A stretch of DNA of 43,944 nt from Desulfovibrio legallii (GTDB lineage: Bacteria; Desulfobacterota; Desulfovibrionia; Desulfovibrionales; Desulfovibrionaceae): NCBI RefSeq assembly GCF_900102485.1, contig NZ_FNBX01000022.1, positions 1 through 43,944 on the forward strand, written 5' to 3'. Below are positions 9,301 through 17,219 of this stretch, piece after piece. The notes under the pieces were generated by a model. That model searched no databases, was not told where the DNA came from, and worked only from the letters and a program-made list of their open reading frames with translations. The position numbers were made by a program, and so were the translations under genes. The first letter of the stretch is position 1. The number at the start of each line of letters is the position of its first letter.

Positions 9301-9337
9301 GGGCGGGCTTCGGCCCGCGCCCGGAGCCGGTTTTTTT
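9301..9337 (+). terminator. Possible terminator/attenuator before the 9349 gene
   Basis: GCGGGC and GCCCGC form a six-pair stem closed by a TTCG tetraloop (9303-9318), and seven T follow at 9331-9337, although 12 bases separate them. A short CCGG/CCGG stem directly precedes the T run. It could end the carboxylase operon or attenuate the next gene, whose ribosome site begins right after the T run. Confidence 0.4.
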
Positions 9338-9348
9338 GAGGAGGGCGT

Positions 9349-9687
9349 ATGGGTAAGGCCCTGCAGATTCGCGTCACAGCCGTGACCTGGAACGAAGACC
9401 TGCTGGAGCAGCTTTGGCCGCAGCTGACCGAGCTGGCTTTCAGCGTGCCCATCAAACACGAAAAGCACGGCGTGCTGGAAATGGTGCGCGCCCTGGACGA
9501 GGGCCTGCAGTTTCTGCCCTGGTCCGAAGCCCGGCGCGCGGCCCTGGGCCCCGGCATCCGCGAGGCGGCCCGCATCAAGACCGCGCTGGAGGCCGCCCTG
9601 GCCGATTGGCAACCCCGTGAGGCCAACGCCCTGAGCGACAAGCTGGAAGACGTGCTGGACAGCCTGGAACAGGCCTTTGTGGCCTGA
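9349..9687 (+). CDS. Small conserved protein of unknown function
   Basis: A 112-residue acidic, mostly helical protein with no cysteine, signal peptide or membrane segment. GAGGAGGG just before ATG 9349 is a strong ribosome site. The sequence opens with a short strand (ALQIRVTAVTW) followed by amphipathic helices, and has a conserved-looking FLPWSEARRAALGPGI stretch in the middle. I do not recognise the family. It lies 35 bases before ssb on the same strand, so the two may be co-transcribed. Codon use matches the neighbours, which argues that it is a real gene. Confidence 0.75.
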   Translation: MGKALQIRVTAVTWNEDLLEQLWPQLTELAFSVPIKHEKHGVLEMVRALDEGLQFLPWSEARRAALGPGIREAARIKTALEAALADWQPREANALSDKLEDVLDSLEQAFVA

Positions 9688-9722
9688 CGCACGGCCCAAC
9701 GCAACCTAACGGAGAATACTCC

Positions 9723-10250
9723 ATGCTGAACAAAGTAATGATCATCGGCCGGCTGGGGCGCGACCCGGAGCTGCGCTACACGCAGAGCGGCGCTCCTGTG
9801 GCTTCCTTGAACGTGGCTACGGACGAATCCTATACCGACCGTGACGGCAACAAGGTGGAGCGCACCGAGTGGCACCGGGTTTCGGTGTTCCAGCGCCAGG
9901 CGGAAAACTGCGCCGCGTACCTTGCCAAGGGCAGCCTTGTCTATGTGGAGGGCAGCCTGCAGACCCGCAAATGGCAGGACCAGCAGGGCCAGGACCGTTA
10001 TACCACCGAGATTAAGGCCCAGCGGGTGCAGTTTCTGGACCGCAAGGGCGAAGGCCCGCGCGGCGGCCAGGGCGGCCCCGGCGGCTATGAGGACGACTAT
10101 GGCGCGCCCGCGCAGCGTCGCGGCGGCCAGGGCGGCGGCCCGCGCGGTGGGCAGCAGGGCGGCGGCAAGCCGCAGCCCCGGCAGCCGGAAGAAGACTTGG
10201 GTCCGGCTTTCCCTTCCGAGGCCTCCAATATGGACGATGTGCCCTTTTAG
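9723..10250 (+). CDS. ssb: Single-stranded DNA-binding protein
   Basis: A 175-residue SSB of normal length. The N-terminal OB fold is clear: MLNKVMIIGRLGRDPELRYT, then NVATDESYTDRDGNKVERTEW, FQRQAENCAAYLAKGSLVYVEG and a strand ending in RVQFLDRKG. A long Gly/Arg/Gln-rich flexible linker follows (about 110-155), and the protein ends in the acidic tip MDDVPF used to recruit repair and replication partners. AACGGAGAA before the ATG is the ribosome site. A 73-base piece of the linker-coding region (10058-10130) recurs at 10494-10566, just beyond the gene. Confidence 0.97.
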   Translation: MLNKVMIIGRLGRDPELRYTQSGAPVASLNVATDESYTDRDGNKVERTEWHRVSVFQRQAENCAAYLAKGSLVYVEGSLQTRKWQDQQGQDRYTTEIKAQRVQFLDRKGEGPRGGQGGPGGYEDDYGAPAQRRGGQGGGPRGGQQGGGKPQPRQPEEDLGPAFPSEASNMDDVPF

Positions 10251-10255
10251 CGCAG

Positions 10256-10384
10256 ATTACCTTTGAGAATATGCCTTCTCAAAGGTTACGCACGCTCGTT
10301 TCGGCGCTTACCAGCGCAGATGCAGGGCGCTTACGCTTCCACAGCGGGCGTCAGTCGCCAGGGCATTCCAATGTTGCAATGCCG
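10256..10384 (+). repeat. Dispersed intergenic repeat, copy A
   Basis: Copy A starts GATTACC and contains two hairpins. The first, 10260-10285, has a perfect 10-base stem (CCTTTGAGAA / TTCTCAAAGG) around TATGCC. The second, 10362-10383, has GGCATT / AATGCC arms. Between them lies the shared core CGGCGCTTACCAGC. Related copies lie at 13994-14130 and 17220-17368 in the opposite orientation. Confidence 0.85.
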
Positions 10385-10444
10385 TGCGGGCGGCAAGCCG
10401 CGCGCTCGCGAGCCGGAACGCCGCCACCAGCGTGATTGTTATAC

Positions 10445-10490
10445 AAAGTCCACGGACGTCCCTGCGCAGCGTCCGTGGGCTTTGGCTTTG
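10445..10490 (+). terminator. Probable ssb terminator, possibly bidirectional
   Basis: Arms 10445-10458 (AAAGTCCACGGACG) and 10470-10483 (CGTCCGTGGGCTTT) pair over 14 bases with one G-T wobble and an 11-base loop. A T-rich tail, GGCTTTGTTT, follows on the plus strand. It lies between convergent ssb and the diguanylate cyclase gene and may serve both. Confidence 0.65.
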
Positions 10491-10493
10491 TTT

Positions 10494-10566
10494 GCGCGGC
10501 GGCCAAGGCGGCCCCGGCGGCTATGAGGACGACTATGGCGCGCCCGCGCAGCGTCGCGGCGGTCAG
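10494..10566 (+). repeat. Duplicated 73-bp fragment of the ssb linker region
   Basis: This segment matches 10058-10130 inside ssb at 71 of 73 positions (offset 436). The differences are G to A at 10506 and C to T at 10563. In the ssb frame both copies encode the same GGYEDDYGAPAQRRGG peptide. The right end overlaps the stop codon of the minus-strand diguanylate cyclase gene. Confidence 0.95.
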
Positions 10567-12899
10567 TCCGTTTCTTCGGGGATTGTCAGGGTGCCCAGAA
10601 TGCGTTTTTCTTCGTGCGCCGGTTCCATGGTCACCTGGCCCACATCCGTTGGGTCGGTCAGCTCCCCATAAAACACGCAGCGGTTTCTTCCCTGGCGTTT
10701 GGCCGCATAGGTGGCCATATCCGCATGGTTGAAAAGCGTGGCGAAGTCCCGCCCGTCCTGGGGATAACAGGCCACCCCCAGGCTGGCGGTAAGGGAGAGG
10801 CTTGCCTCTGAGGCGCGGCACTGCGTGCGCAGCTGACTGACCAACCTTTGGGCGCGCTGGCGGATCTGCTCCCTGGACATCCTGGCAGTGCAAAAGACCA
10901 GGAATTCGTCCCCGCCCACCCGGCCCACGATGTCCGTATTGCGGAAGTTGCGGCTGATGATCCGGGCCATTTCAATGATGGCCTTGTCGCCCGCCGCGTG
11001 GCCCAGCCTGTCGTTGACGCTTTTGAAGTTGTCAAAATCGATCATGAACATGGCGTTGCCGCCGTCGTCCCCCGGCGCGTCTTCGTGCTGGTTAAGCATG
11101 TCCAGCATCCGCGCGGCGGCCTGCTCCGTAGCTTTTTTGTTGCGCATGCCCGTGGCGCTGTCCCTGTTGGCCTGGGAGCGGAGCTGAAATTCCAGGGCTT
11201 TTTGCTGGTCAATATCCGTAATAATGCCGAAAACATAAATGGGTTTGTCCTGGGCATTGGTCAGGTTGGAGGCCTCAATGCGGTACCAGCGGGCTTGCCT
11301 CTCGGCGTCGTAGAGGCGCAGATCCAGGGCGATTTTGACGTGGTGCGGGCGTTGGCGCACGGCCGTCTGGAAGGCGGCCAGGCGTTCCCGGTCCTGCTCG
11401 TGCACGGGGATGCCGGTGTGCTGGGGATCCGGCTCCAGGATGTTGAATACGCGGCCGAAAGTCTGCAGCCATTGGGCGGAACAGGAAAAATGGCCTGATT
11501 CCAGGTTCTGCTCAAAGATGATGATGTCGTGCTGCTCCAGAATGAAATGGTAGCGCTCGTCGGAAATGCGTTTGGCCTGAGCGGCCTCTTTGTTGTGGCT
11601 CACGTCAAAGATGATGCTCTGGATGTAGGGCGCGCCGTGGTCCACGCTGACCGGGGAGCCTTTGTGGCACATCCAGATGAGGGCCCCGCTTTTGGCCCGC
11701 ACGCGGTATTCCGCATCAATGTGCAGCCCGCTTTCCAGCTGCTGTTCCATGGTGTTCAGGGCGCTTTCTCTATCGTGCTCATAGATGGTGGAGGCAAAGT
11801 CGTGGCCGAAATTGTGCAGAAATTCTTCCCTGGAATACCCGAGCATTTTTAAGAAATTGGGGCTGAGAAACAGGAAGGGCCCGTGCAGACCGGCGAACTT
11901 GATGACCCCGTCGGAAATGCTGGAAATGATGGAGCGGTAATCCTCCTGCTGCAGGCGCAACCTGTGGGCCGCGCGCCGCACCATGTACATCAAGGCCACG
12001 GCCAGCAGCGTAACCACCAGGATGATGCGCCAGATCAGGGTGGTGGTGATGGCGTTTTGCCGGGCCACCAGCTCTTTTTCCACTTGCTGCGGCAAGAGGG
12101 AAACCACCTGCCAGCCGAAGTCCGGCAACGGGCTGGTGTAAAGATAAAGGCGTTGGCCGGAATCGTGGTCGGCAAAATGCACAGCCGCGTTTTGCAGGCC
12201 TGCCTTGAACCGTCGCTGCAAAAAGCCGCGCAGGGATGGCGGCAACCCCTCCTGGCCGAACAGGGGCAGCAGATCCTCCATGCGTTTCTCCGGCGGGGGC
12301 GTCCAGAACAGGGCCTGCGCGTTGTCGTCCACCACCACGGTGTAGATGCTGCGGCCAAAGGCCATGGATTCCAGGCTTTGCTCCACCCGGTTCGGTTTGA
12401 CGCCGCCCACAAGCACCGCCGCGACCTGGCCGCTGCGCCATACCGGCGCAGCCATGATCAGACATCGATCCTGCGGGCTGGTTTCCCGCATGCTGAAGCC
12501 TGCCGCGCCCGCGCGGGCCCGCAAAAAGGCCGGCGTATGGCTGTGGTCCACCGGGTTGCCATTGCAATCCGTTCCCTTGCCGTCCAGATCCGTCAGGCTG
12601 TAACAGCGCAGCCCTTGCGCCCGCAGCATGGGGGCCAGAGTGGTGACCATGCTGGCGGCTTCTCCCGGCGTTTTGTCGTCCAGCACTGCGGCCGCGCTTT
12701 TTAGTTCCGCCAGCTGTGCGGCGGCGGTCCGTTCCAAGCTGTTGGTATGGCGCTGGTGTATCTCCTGCAGCCGGGTAACCATGCTCTGGCTGAGGTTCTG
12801 GTTGGTCTGGTCCGCATAGTCATGTACAAAAAAAAGCAGCACCAGGAACAGTGCCGGCAAAAAAAGCGCCAAGGCGATGACGGTAACGGGCTTGGACAT
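10563..12899 (-). CDS. Membrane sensor diguanylate cyclase (periplasmic sensor, PAS-PAS-GGDEF)
   Basis: From ATG 12899 the protein has 778 residues; a GTG two codons earlier is also in frame. An N-terminal membrane helix (VIALALFLPALFLVLLFF) is followed by a periplasmic sensor region of about 260 residues of double-Cache type. A second helix (IILVVTLLAVALMYMV) then leads to two PAS domains (YRSIISSISDGVIKF and YHFILEQHDIIIFEQ). The C-terminal catalytic domain carries an intact GRVGGDEF motif near residue 660, so it should make cyclic di-GMP. RNTD, five residues before GGDEF, is a complete inhibitory I-site. The stop codon lies in the duplicated ssb piece. The ligand is unknown. Confidence 0.93.
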   Translation of the reverse strand: MSKPVTVIALALFLPALFLVLLFFVHDYADQTNQNLSQSMVTRLQEIHQRHTNSLERTAAAQLAELKSAAAVLDDKTPGEAASMVTTLAPMLRAQGLRCYSLTDLDGKGTDCNGNPVDHSHTPAFLRARAGAAGFSMRETSPQDRCLIMAAPVWRSGQVAAVLVGGVKPNRVEQSLESMAFGRSIYTVVVDDNAQALFWTPPPEKRMEDLLPLFGQEGLPPSLRGFLQRRFKAGLQNAAVHFADHDSGQRLYLYTSPLPDFGWQVVSLLPQQVEKELVARQNAITTTLIWRIILVVTLLAVALMYMVRRAAHRLRLQQEDYRSIISSISDGVIKFAGLHGPFLFLSPNFLKMLGYSREEFLHNFGHDFASTIYEHDRESALNTMEQQLESGLHIDAEYRVRAKSGALIWMCHKGSPVSVDHGAPYIQSIIFDVSHNKEAAQAKRISDERYHFILEQHDIIIFEQNLESGHFSCSAQWLQTFGRVFNILEPDPQHTGIPVHEQDRERLAAFQTAVRQRPHHVKIALDLRLYDAERQARWYRIEASNLTNAQDKPIYVFGIITDIDQQKALEFQLRSQANRDSATGMRNKKATEQAAARMLDMLNQHEDAPGDDGGNAMFMIDFDNFKSVNDRLGHAAGDKAIIEMARIISRNFRNTDIVGRVGGDEFLVFCTARMSREQIRQRAQRLVSQLRTQCRASEASLSLTASLGVACYPQDGRDFATLFNHADMATYAAKRQGRNRCVFYGELTDPTDVGQVTMEPAHEEKRILGTLTIPEETD

Positions 12900-13035
12900 A
12901 CGCACATCCGAGTGTTGGGTAAGGGCAGACTAATATCTTTGCCGGACAAAGGGAAGCTCTGGACCCGGCTTGAAAGATATTTTTAGGGTACGGAATTCTG
13001 TGAGACCCTTGGAAAACGCCGAAATGAGATCTATA

Positions 13036-13138
13036 GGTCTCAAGGGTTCCCCAGGATTCGGATGCGGCGGGGGGCAGGTGTTCCGGGGGCACGTTGTCGC
13101 GGTCTCAGGGGTTCCCCAGGATTCGGATGCGGCGGGGG
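13036..13138. repeat. Pair of 38-bp direct repeats
   Basis: Positions 13036-13073 and 13101-13138 match at 37 of 38 bases, with starts 65 bases apart. Each begins GGTCTCA and contains GGTTCCCCAGGATTCGGATG. The second copy ends two bases before the Anbu stop codon. They lie between the Anbu gene and the start of the diguanylate cyclase gene on the same (minus) strand, so they could be regulatory sites for the latter or remains of a duplication. Confidence 0.9.
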
Positions 13139-13140
13139 CT

Positions 13141-13884
13141 TCAGCCCATGTAGTCCGGCGGCGGCGTGTCAAAACCCCGCAGGATTGCCAGCAGGCCCTG
13201 CGACCATTGGCTGCGGATGCTGTAGAAGTAGGGGTCCGTTTCCGTAATGCGCCTGCCCGCGGGCAAGGTCAGGCTGTCGGCCTTGTAGACCATGAGGTCT
13301 ATGGGAAAGCCCACGGAAAGGTTGGAGCGGATGGTGGAATCGAAGGAGACCAGCGTGGCCCGCACAGCGTCGTCCAGGTTGCTTTCGTAATTGATGGCCC
13401 GGTCAAGAATGGGTTTGCCGTATTTGCTTTCGCCGATTTGAAAGAACGGCGTGTCACGGGTGGCGTAGATGCTGTTGCCCTCGTTGTAGATAAGATAGAG
13501 GCGCATGCCGTGCCCCTTGATCTGCCCGCCCAGCAAAAAGGTGCTGCCGAAGCCGCCGCCCTCCTGCACCATGGTGGCCATCTGCTTGGTCTGGTAGGCT
13601 ACTTCAGTGGCGTAGCGGCCCACCATTTCCGCCGCTTCGGAGAGGCTGGGGATGTTGCCCAGGTGCTGGCGGTCGTCCTGCCGCAGTTCGCGCCGCAGGC
13701 GATTGACTACCGCCTGGGAGGTGGCAAGGTTGCCCGCCGTAAGCAGAAAAATGACCCGTTCCCCCTCCGCGCCGAAGGTGAACATCTTTTTGAAGGTGGA
13801 AATATGGTCCACCCCGGCGTTGGTGCGCGTGTCGCTGGCCAGAACCATCCCGCTTTTCAGGCGGATGCCGACGCAATAACTCAT
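13141..13884 (-). CDS. Anbu-type proteasome-related peptidase
   Basis: A 247-residue Ntn-hydrolase-fold protein of the Anbu family (proteasome-type protease, COG3484), related to HslV and proteasome beta subunits. Signature stretches are MSYCVGIRLKSGMVLASDTR and TNAGVDHI at the start, then FLLTAGNLATSQ, SFDSTIRSNLSVGFPIDL and a C-terminal SQWSQGL. Removal of the first Met would expose Ser2 as nucleophile; many relatives have Thr there. The three genes upstream on the same strand (ATP-grasp, alpha-E, transglutaminase-like) are the usual Anbu partners, which confirms the call. A 281-base gap holding repeat copy B separates it from them, so it may have its own expression level. The natural substrate is unknown. 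Confidence 0.92.
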   Translation of the reverse strand: MSYCVGIRLKSGMVLASDTRTNAGVDHISTFKKMFTFGAEGERVIFLLTAGNLATSQAVVNRLRRELRQDDRQHLGNIPSLSEAAEMVGRYATEVAYQTKQMATMVQEGGGFGSTFLLGGQIKGHGMRLYLIYNEGNSIYATRDTPFFQIGESKYGKPILDRAINYESNLDDAVRATLVSFDSTIRSNLSVGFPIDLMVYKADSLTLPAGRRITETDPYFYSIRSQWSQGLLAILRGFDTPPPDYMG

Positions 13885-13993
13885 ACTCTTCCCCGGAGAG
13901 GCTTGCAGGTTGCGGCAACAAAGGGCCTATGCCGTTCTGTATAAGCCCCCGGCGGCCGCGCCGCAACCGTTGGCCCGGAGCCTTTTGAACTTG

Positions 13994-14130
13994 CGGCATT
14001 GCAACCTGCAATGCCGTGGCGGCTGGCCAGCAGACACTCGCCGTGCAGGCGTGAGCGCAATGTATTTGCGCTGGTGAGCGTCGGAACGAGCCTGTCGTAA
14101 CCTTTGCGAATGCCTGTGCGCAAAGGTAAC
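13994..14130 (-). repeat. Dispersed intergenic repeat, copy B
   Basis: This copy fills about half of the 281-base gap between the transglutaminase-like and Anbu genes. Read on the minus strand it aligns with copy A from GGTTACC to GCAATGCCG. Hairpin one (14101-14126) has stem CCTTTGCG / CGCAAAGG, a compensated change from CCTTTGAG / CTCAAAGG in copy A. Hairpin two (13994-14016) has a perfect 10-base stem, CGGCATTGCA / TGCAATGCCG, with a three-base loop. Confidence 0.85.
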
Positions 14131-14165
14131 CAGATCTGAAAGGGCCTTGGCGGCCGCGCCAGGCA

Positions 14166-14951
14166 TTACTGCTGGGCCGCCACCTGCACGCGGTAGTCCA
14201 TATGCTCGTGCCCGCCCCCCACGCGGATGCCCCGCACGGGCGCGGCGTCGTTGTAGTCCAGGCCCAGGGCGATTTGCACATGCCGGGCCGGGGCGAACAG
14301 CTGGTTGCTTACGTCAAAAACGTACCAGCGGCCGTCCAGCCAGGCTTCGGCCCAGGCATGGCTCGCCAGGTGCTGCTCTGACTCAGTATAAAGATACCCG
14401 GAAACGTAGCGCGCAGGCACGCCCATGGCCCGCGCCCCGGCCAGGAAAACGTGGGTGTGGTCCTGGCAGACCCCAACGCCCAGGGCAAAGGCCTCGTCCG
14501 CCGAGGTACTGACGCCCGTGCGGCCCTTGGCGTAGGGCATGTGGGCCAGGATGTCGGCGCTGAAGGCCTGCAGCGCCCTGCGGCTGACGCCCCGGCCCAG
14601 GCGGCGCGCGGCCATTTCCCGGATGGGGCCGGTGCAGCGCGTGAGCGGCGTTTCGCGCAGGAACAGCCCTGGCGGCAGGCGGTCGTCCTCCAGCCAGTCC
14701 AGGTCTTCTTCCAGTTCTACCTCGCCCTGGGCTTTGATGCGCAGGCACTCGTGCGGTTCCGGCAGGCTCAGCAGGGTGCAGCAGTTGCCGAAGCCGTCAA
14801 AAAGCTCGCTGCCGCAGCGGGGCAGGGCGAGGCTCCAGGAAAGCACTTTTTGTCGCCCCAGGCTCAGGGGCGTTACCCGCAAAAGCTGGATGCTGCGTTT
14901 GGTGGGGCTGTCATAGGCATAGCAGGTCTCGTGGGTCACCTTGATTTTCAT
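14166..14951 (-). CDS. Transglutaminase-like (papain-fold) protein of the Anbu operon
   Basis: A 261-residue protein with an N-terminal bacterial transglutaminase-associated beta domain (about 1-90) and a C-terminal transglutaminase-like core. The Cys-His-Asp triad can be placed at Cys162 (GVCQDHTH), His198 (ASHAWAEAW) and Asp213 (VFDVSNQ). It has no signal peptide, so it is cytosolic, and is likely to hydrolyse or transfer peptide or amide bonds; the substrate is not known. Its start codon overlaps the stop of the alpha-E gene by four bases (ATGA type), so translation is probably coupled. Membership in the ATP-grasp / alpha-E / transglutaminase / Anbu set is the best clue to its role. Confidence 0.92.
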   Translation of the reverse strand: MKIKVTHETCYAYDSPTKRSIQLLRVTPLSLGRQKVLSWSLALPRCGSELFDGFGNCCTLLSLPEPHECLRIKAQGEVELEEDLDWLEDDRLPPGLFLRETPLTRCTGPIREMAARRLGRGVSRRALQAFSADILAHMPYAKGRTGVSTSADEAFALGVGVCQDHTHVFLAGARAMGVPARYVSGYLYTESEQHLASHAWAEAWLDGRWYVFDVSNQLFAPARHVQIALGLDYNDAAPVRGIRVGGGHEHMDYRVQVAAQQ

Positions 14952-15544
14952 ACGCCATCCTCAAAAAGTTCGTTGAGCCGGTCAAGCCAGCGGTAAAACA
15001 GCTGTACGTCCAGGGTAAAGACCATGGCCTGGGCGGGCTGTTTCAGCTGATCCCAGGCCGTGCCCGAAGGCAGGCCCGTGGTCGCCATGGCCAGTTGCCG
15101 GAATTGCCCGGCGTGGCTGTCGCCGAAGCGGATATGGTTGTCCAGGGTTTCCACCGCGTCGCCCAGCTGCCAGAAAAGGCTCACCAGCGGCTCCTGGGAC
15201 TGCATGGCCCGCTGGCAGGCCTGCAGCTGAAAGCAGGCCGCCCGCTGGCTGCCCGCCTGGCGCAGCCGGTTGACCGTGTTGAACAGGTCGTAGGCGTCCT
15301 GGTCGATAACGCCGCGCACGGTCTGCACGTTGTCGTTAACGCGCTCAAACAGGGCCGACAGCTCCTTGGCGCGCATGGTTTCGTCCAGGTCGGCCGGGTC
15401 CGCGCGCAGACCCATGGCCCGGACGCAGGCGGCCGCATTGACGGCCTGGGGGCCGAAAAAGCGGCCGTAGAGGCGCTCTGTGCGCTGCATGTAGCGGCCA
15501 AGCCAGTAGAGATCGCCGGCGGTGGAAAGCAGCAGGGTCATCAC
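14948..15544 (-). CDS. Alpha-E domain protein (short form)
   Basis: A 198-residue, mostly helical protein opening with LLSTAGDLYWLGRYMQRTER, the standard N-terminal signature of alpha-E proteins (COG2307), which usually begin with SRTADNLYWMARYLERAE-like text. Typical members have about 310 residues, so this one is shorter, apparently lacking part of the helical bundle; the frame is open and the codon use normal, so it does not look frameshifted. It overlaps both neighbours by four bases. Alpha-E proteins accompany circularly permuted ATP-grasp proteins and are thought to work with them in making or modifying a peptide; the chemistry is not established. Confidence 0.88.
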   Translation of the reverse strand: MMTLLLSTAGDLYWLGRYMQRTERLYGRFFGPQAVNAAACVRAMGLRADPADLDETMRAKELSALFERVNDNVQTVRGVIDQDAYDLFNTVNRLRQAGSQRAACFQLQACQRAMQSQEPLVSLFWQLGDAVETLDNHIRFGDSHAGQFRQLAMATTGLPSGTAWDQLKQPAQAMVFTLDVQLFYRWLDRLNELFEDGV

Positions 15545-17010
15545 GCGCCCTCCGTTCCGGTCTGTAAGTTGCGGGGCGCGCCCTGGGGGCGCAGCACCCA
15601 GGTATCCTTGACCCCGCCGCCCTGGGAGGAATTGACCACCAGCGAACCTTCGCGCAGGGCCACGCGGGTGAGGCCCCCGGCCGAAAGACGCACCTTTTGG
15701 GGGCTGGTGAGCACAAAGGGCCGCAGGTCGATGTGCCGGGGGGCGATGCCTTCCTCCACGCAGGTGGGGCAGGTGGAAAGGGCCAGGGTGGGCTGGGCGA
15801 TGAAATTGCGCGGCGCGGCCAGGATGCGCTCCCGGTAGGCGGCGATCTCCGCCCTGGTGGAACGCGGCCCCACCAGCATGCCGTAGCCGCCGGAGCCCTG
15901 GGTTTCCTTGACCACCAGCTCACCCAGGTGCTCCAGCACATAGGCGAGGTCGTCCTTTTTGCGGCACATCCAGGTGGGCACGTTGTGCAGGATGGGCTTT
16001 TCATCCAGATAAAAGCGGATCATCTCGCCCACATAAGGGTAGATGGATTTATCGTCGGCCACGCCCGTGCCCGGCGCGTTGGCCAGCATGACGTTGCCCG
16101 CGCGGTAGGCCGCCATAAGGCCCGGCACGCCCAGGACGGAATCCGGGCGGAAGGCGAGGGGGTCCAGAAAGGCGTCGTCCAGGCGGCGGTAGATGATGTC
16201 CACCTTCTGCCTGCCGCAGACCGTGCGCACATAGACTGTGTTGTTTTCCACAAACAGGTCGTAGCCGTGCACCAGGGGCACGCCCATGGAGCGCGCCAGA
16301 AAAGCGTGCTCGTAGTAGGCGCTGTTGTAGCGCCCTGGCGTGAGCACCACCATGTAGGGATCGTCCTTGCCGCTGCACTCGGCCAGGCTTTGCCGCAGCA
16401 GGGCGGGGTAGTCGTCCACGGGCAGCACGGCGTCCGCGTCCAGCACGCCCTCCAGCAGGCAGGCGCTCACGGCGCGGCTTTCAATCATGTAGGAGACGCC
16501 TGAGGGCGTGCGCAGGTTGTCCTCCAGCACATAATAGTCGCCGTCGCCGTGGCGCACGATATCGATGCCGCCGATGTGGGCGTAGATGGGCTGCGGCAGG
16601 CGGATGCCCAGCATCCACGGCTCGTAGCCGGTATTGGCGATAATCTGTTCCTGCGGCACCACCCCGGCGCGGATGATGGCGCCTTTGTGATAGACGTCGT
16701 CCAGAAAAGCGTTGAGGGCCCGGATGCGCTGGGCGCAGCCCGCCTCCAGAATGCGCCAGGCCTCTTCCGTGATAATGCGCGGGATGATGTCAAAAGGGAT
16801 GACCCGCTCCGTATTGCTGGCGTCGCTGTAAACCGTAAAGGTCACCCCTTTGCGGTAGAACATGGCCAGCGCCTGTTGGTTAAGCGTCTCCAGCTTGTCC
16901 GGCCCGTTGCGTTCCAGCCAGGTCGCCACGGCGGCGTAGGAAGGGCGCACGCTGCCGTCCGGGGCGTACATTTCGTCATATGGCACGGTGGTATTCACGT
17001 TCAGGTCCAT
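15541..17010 (-). CDS. Circularly permuted ATP-grasp protein (type 2)
   Basis: I use ATG 17010 (489 residues), where the conserved MDLNVNTTVPYDEMYAPDG text begins; the frame stays open to 17112, but those extra residues are low-complexity and basic. No good ribosome site stands at the usual distance. Family marks are YDEMY, RPSYAAVATWL, RIIPFDIIPRI-like VIPFDIIPRIITEEAW, HIGGIDIVRHGDGDYYVLED and NLRTPSGVSYMIESR. Related proteins are predicted to form an amide bond with ATP, perhaps building a short peptide. This is the first gene of the Anbu operon and overlaps the alpha-E gene by four bases. An AT-rich stretch upstream holds a possible promoter. Confidence 0.9.
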   Translation of the reverse strand: MDLNVNTTVPYDEMYAPDGSVRPSYAAVATWLERNGPDKLETLNQQALAMFYRKGVTFTVYSDASNTERVIPFDIIPRIITEEAWRILEAGCAQRIRALNAFLDDVYHKGAIIRAGVVPQEQIIANTGYEPWMLGIRLPQPIYAHIGGIDIVRHGDGDYYVLEDNLRTPSGVSYMIESRAVSACLLEGVLDADAVLPVDDYPALLRQSLAECSGKDDPYMVVLTPGRYNSAYYEHAFLARSMGVPLVHGYDLFVENNTVYVRTVCGRQKVDIIYRRLDDAFLDPLAFRPDSVLGVPGLMAAYRAGNVMLANAPGTGVADDKSIYPYVGEMIRFYLDEKPILHNVPTWMCRKKDDLAYVLEHLGELVVKETQGSGGYGMLVGPRSTRAEIAAYRERILAAPRNFIAQPTLALSTCPTCVEEGIAPRHIDLRPFVLTSPQKVRLSAGGLTRVALREGSLVVNSSQGGGVKDTWVLRPQGAPRNLQTGTEGA

Positions 17011-17188
17011 CCTTACAGCGGCGTGCGTCGGCTTGGGCGGGGCACGCAGGCCCCGGCGGGCGGGGCCCCGGCGGCCAAAAGACCGCAAGCTCCCGGCGCT
17101 AAAGCCCAACACACTGTAAGGGAAGCAAAGGCAGTGCCAAATATAAATTTAATAATTATTGATAGATAGAAAATACATGTGGTATAAA

Positions 17189-17216
17189 ATTGTATTATTT
17201 GACCGGAATAAAACAA
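17189..17216 (-). promoter_or_regulatory. Possible promoter of the Anbu operon
   Basis: On the minus strand TTGTTT (17216-17211) and TACAAT (17194-17189) are 16 bases apart inside an AT-rich island that is striking in this GC-rich sequence. They point toward the ATP-grasp gene, about 180 bases away. No other gene reads this way from here. Confidence 0.4.
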
Positions 17217-17219
17217 TTT

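Larger units (their letters stand above)
10251..10562. other. Intergenic region between ssb and the diguanylate cyclase gene
   Basis: About 310 bases without a gene. In order it holds repeat copy A (10256-10384), a GC-rich stretch, a long hairpin (10445-10483) and the duplicated ssb piece (10494-10566). Short open frames here are translations of these repeats. Confidence 0.75.

Noticed and set aside
10263..10526. Open frames between ssb and the cyclase gene
   Set aside because: They are translations of repeat copy A and the duplicated ssb piece and lack ribosome sites.
13881..14281. Short minus-strand open frames between the transglutaminase-like and Anbu genes
   Set aside because: They translate repeat copy B; similarity to frames in copy A reflects the repeat, not a conserved protein.
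17159..17188. Plus-strand promoter-like boxes TTGATA-18-TATAAA
   Set aside because: No plus-strand gene follows; AT-rich islands give such matches by chance.
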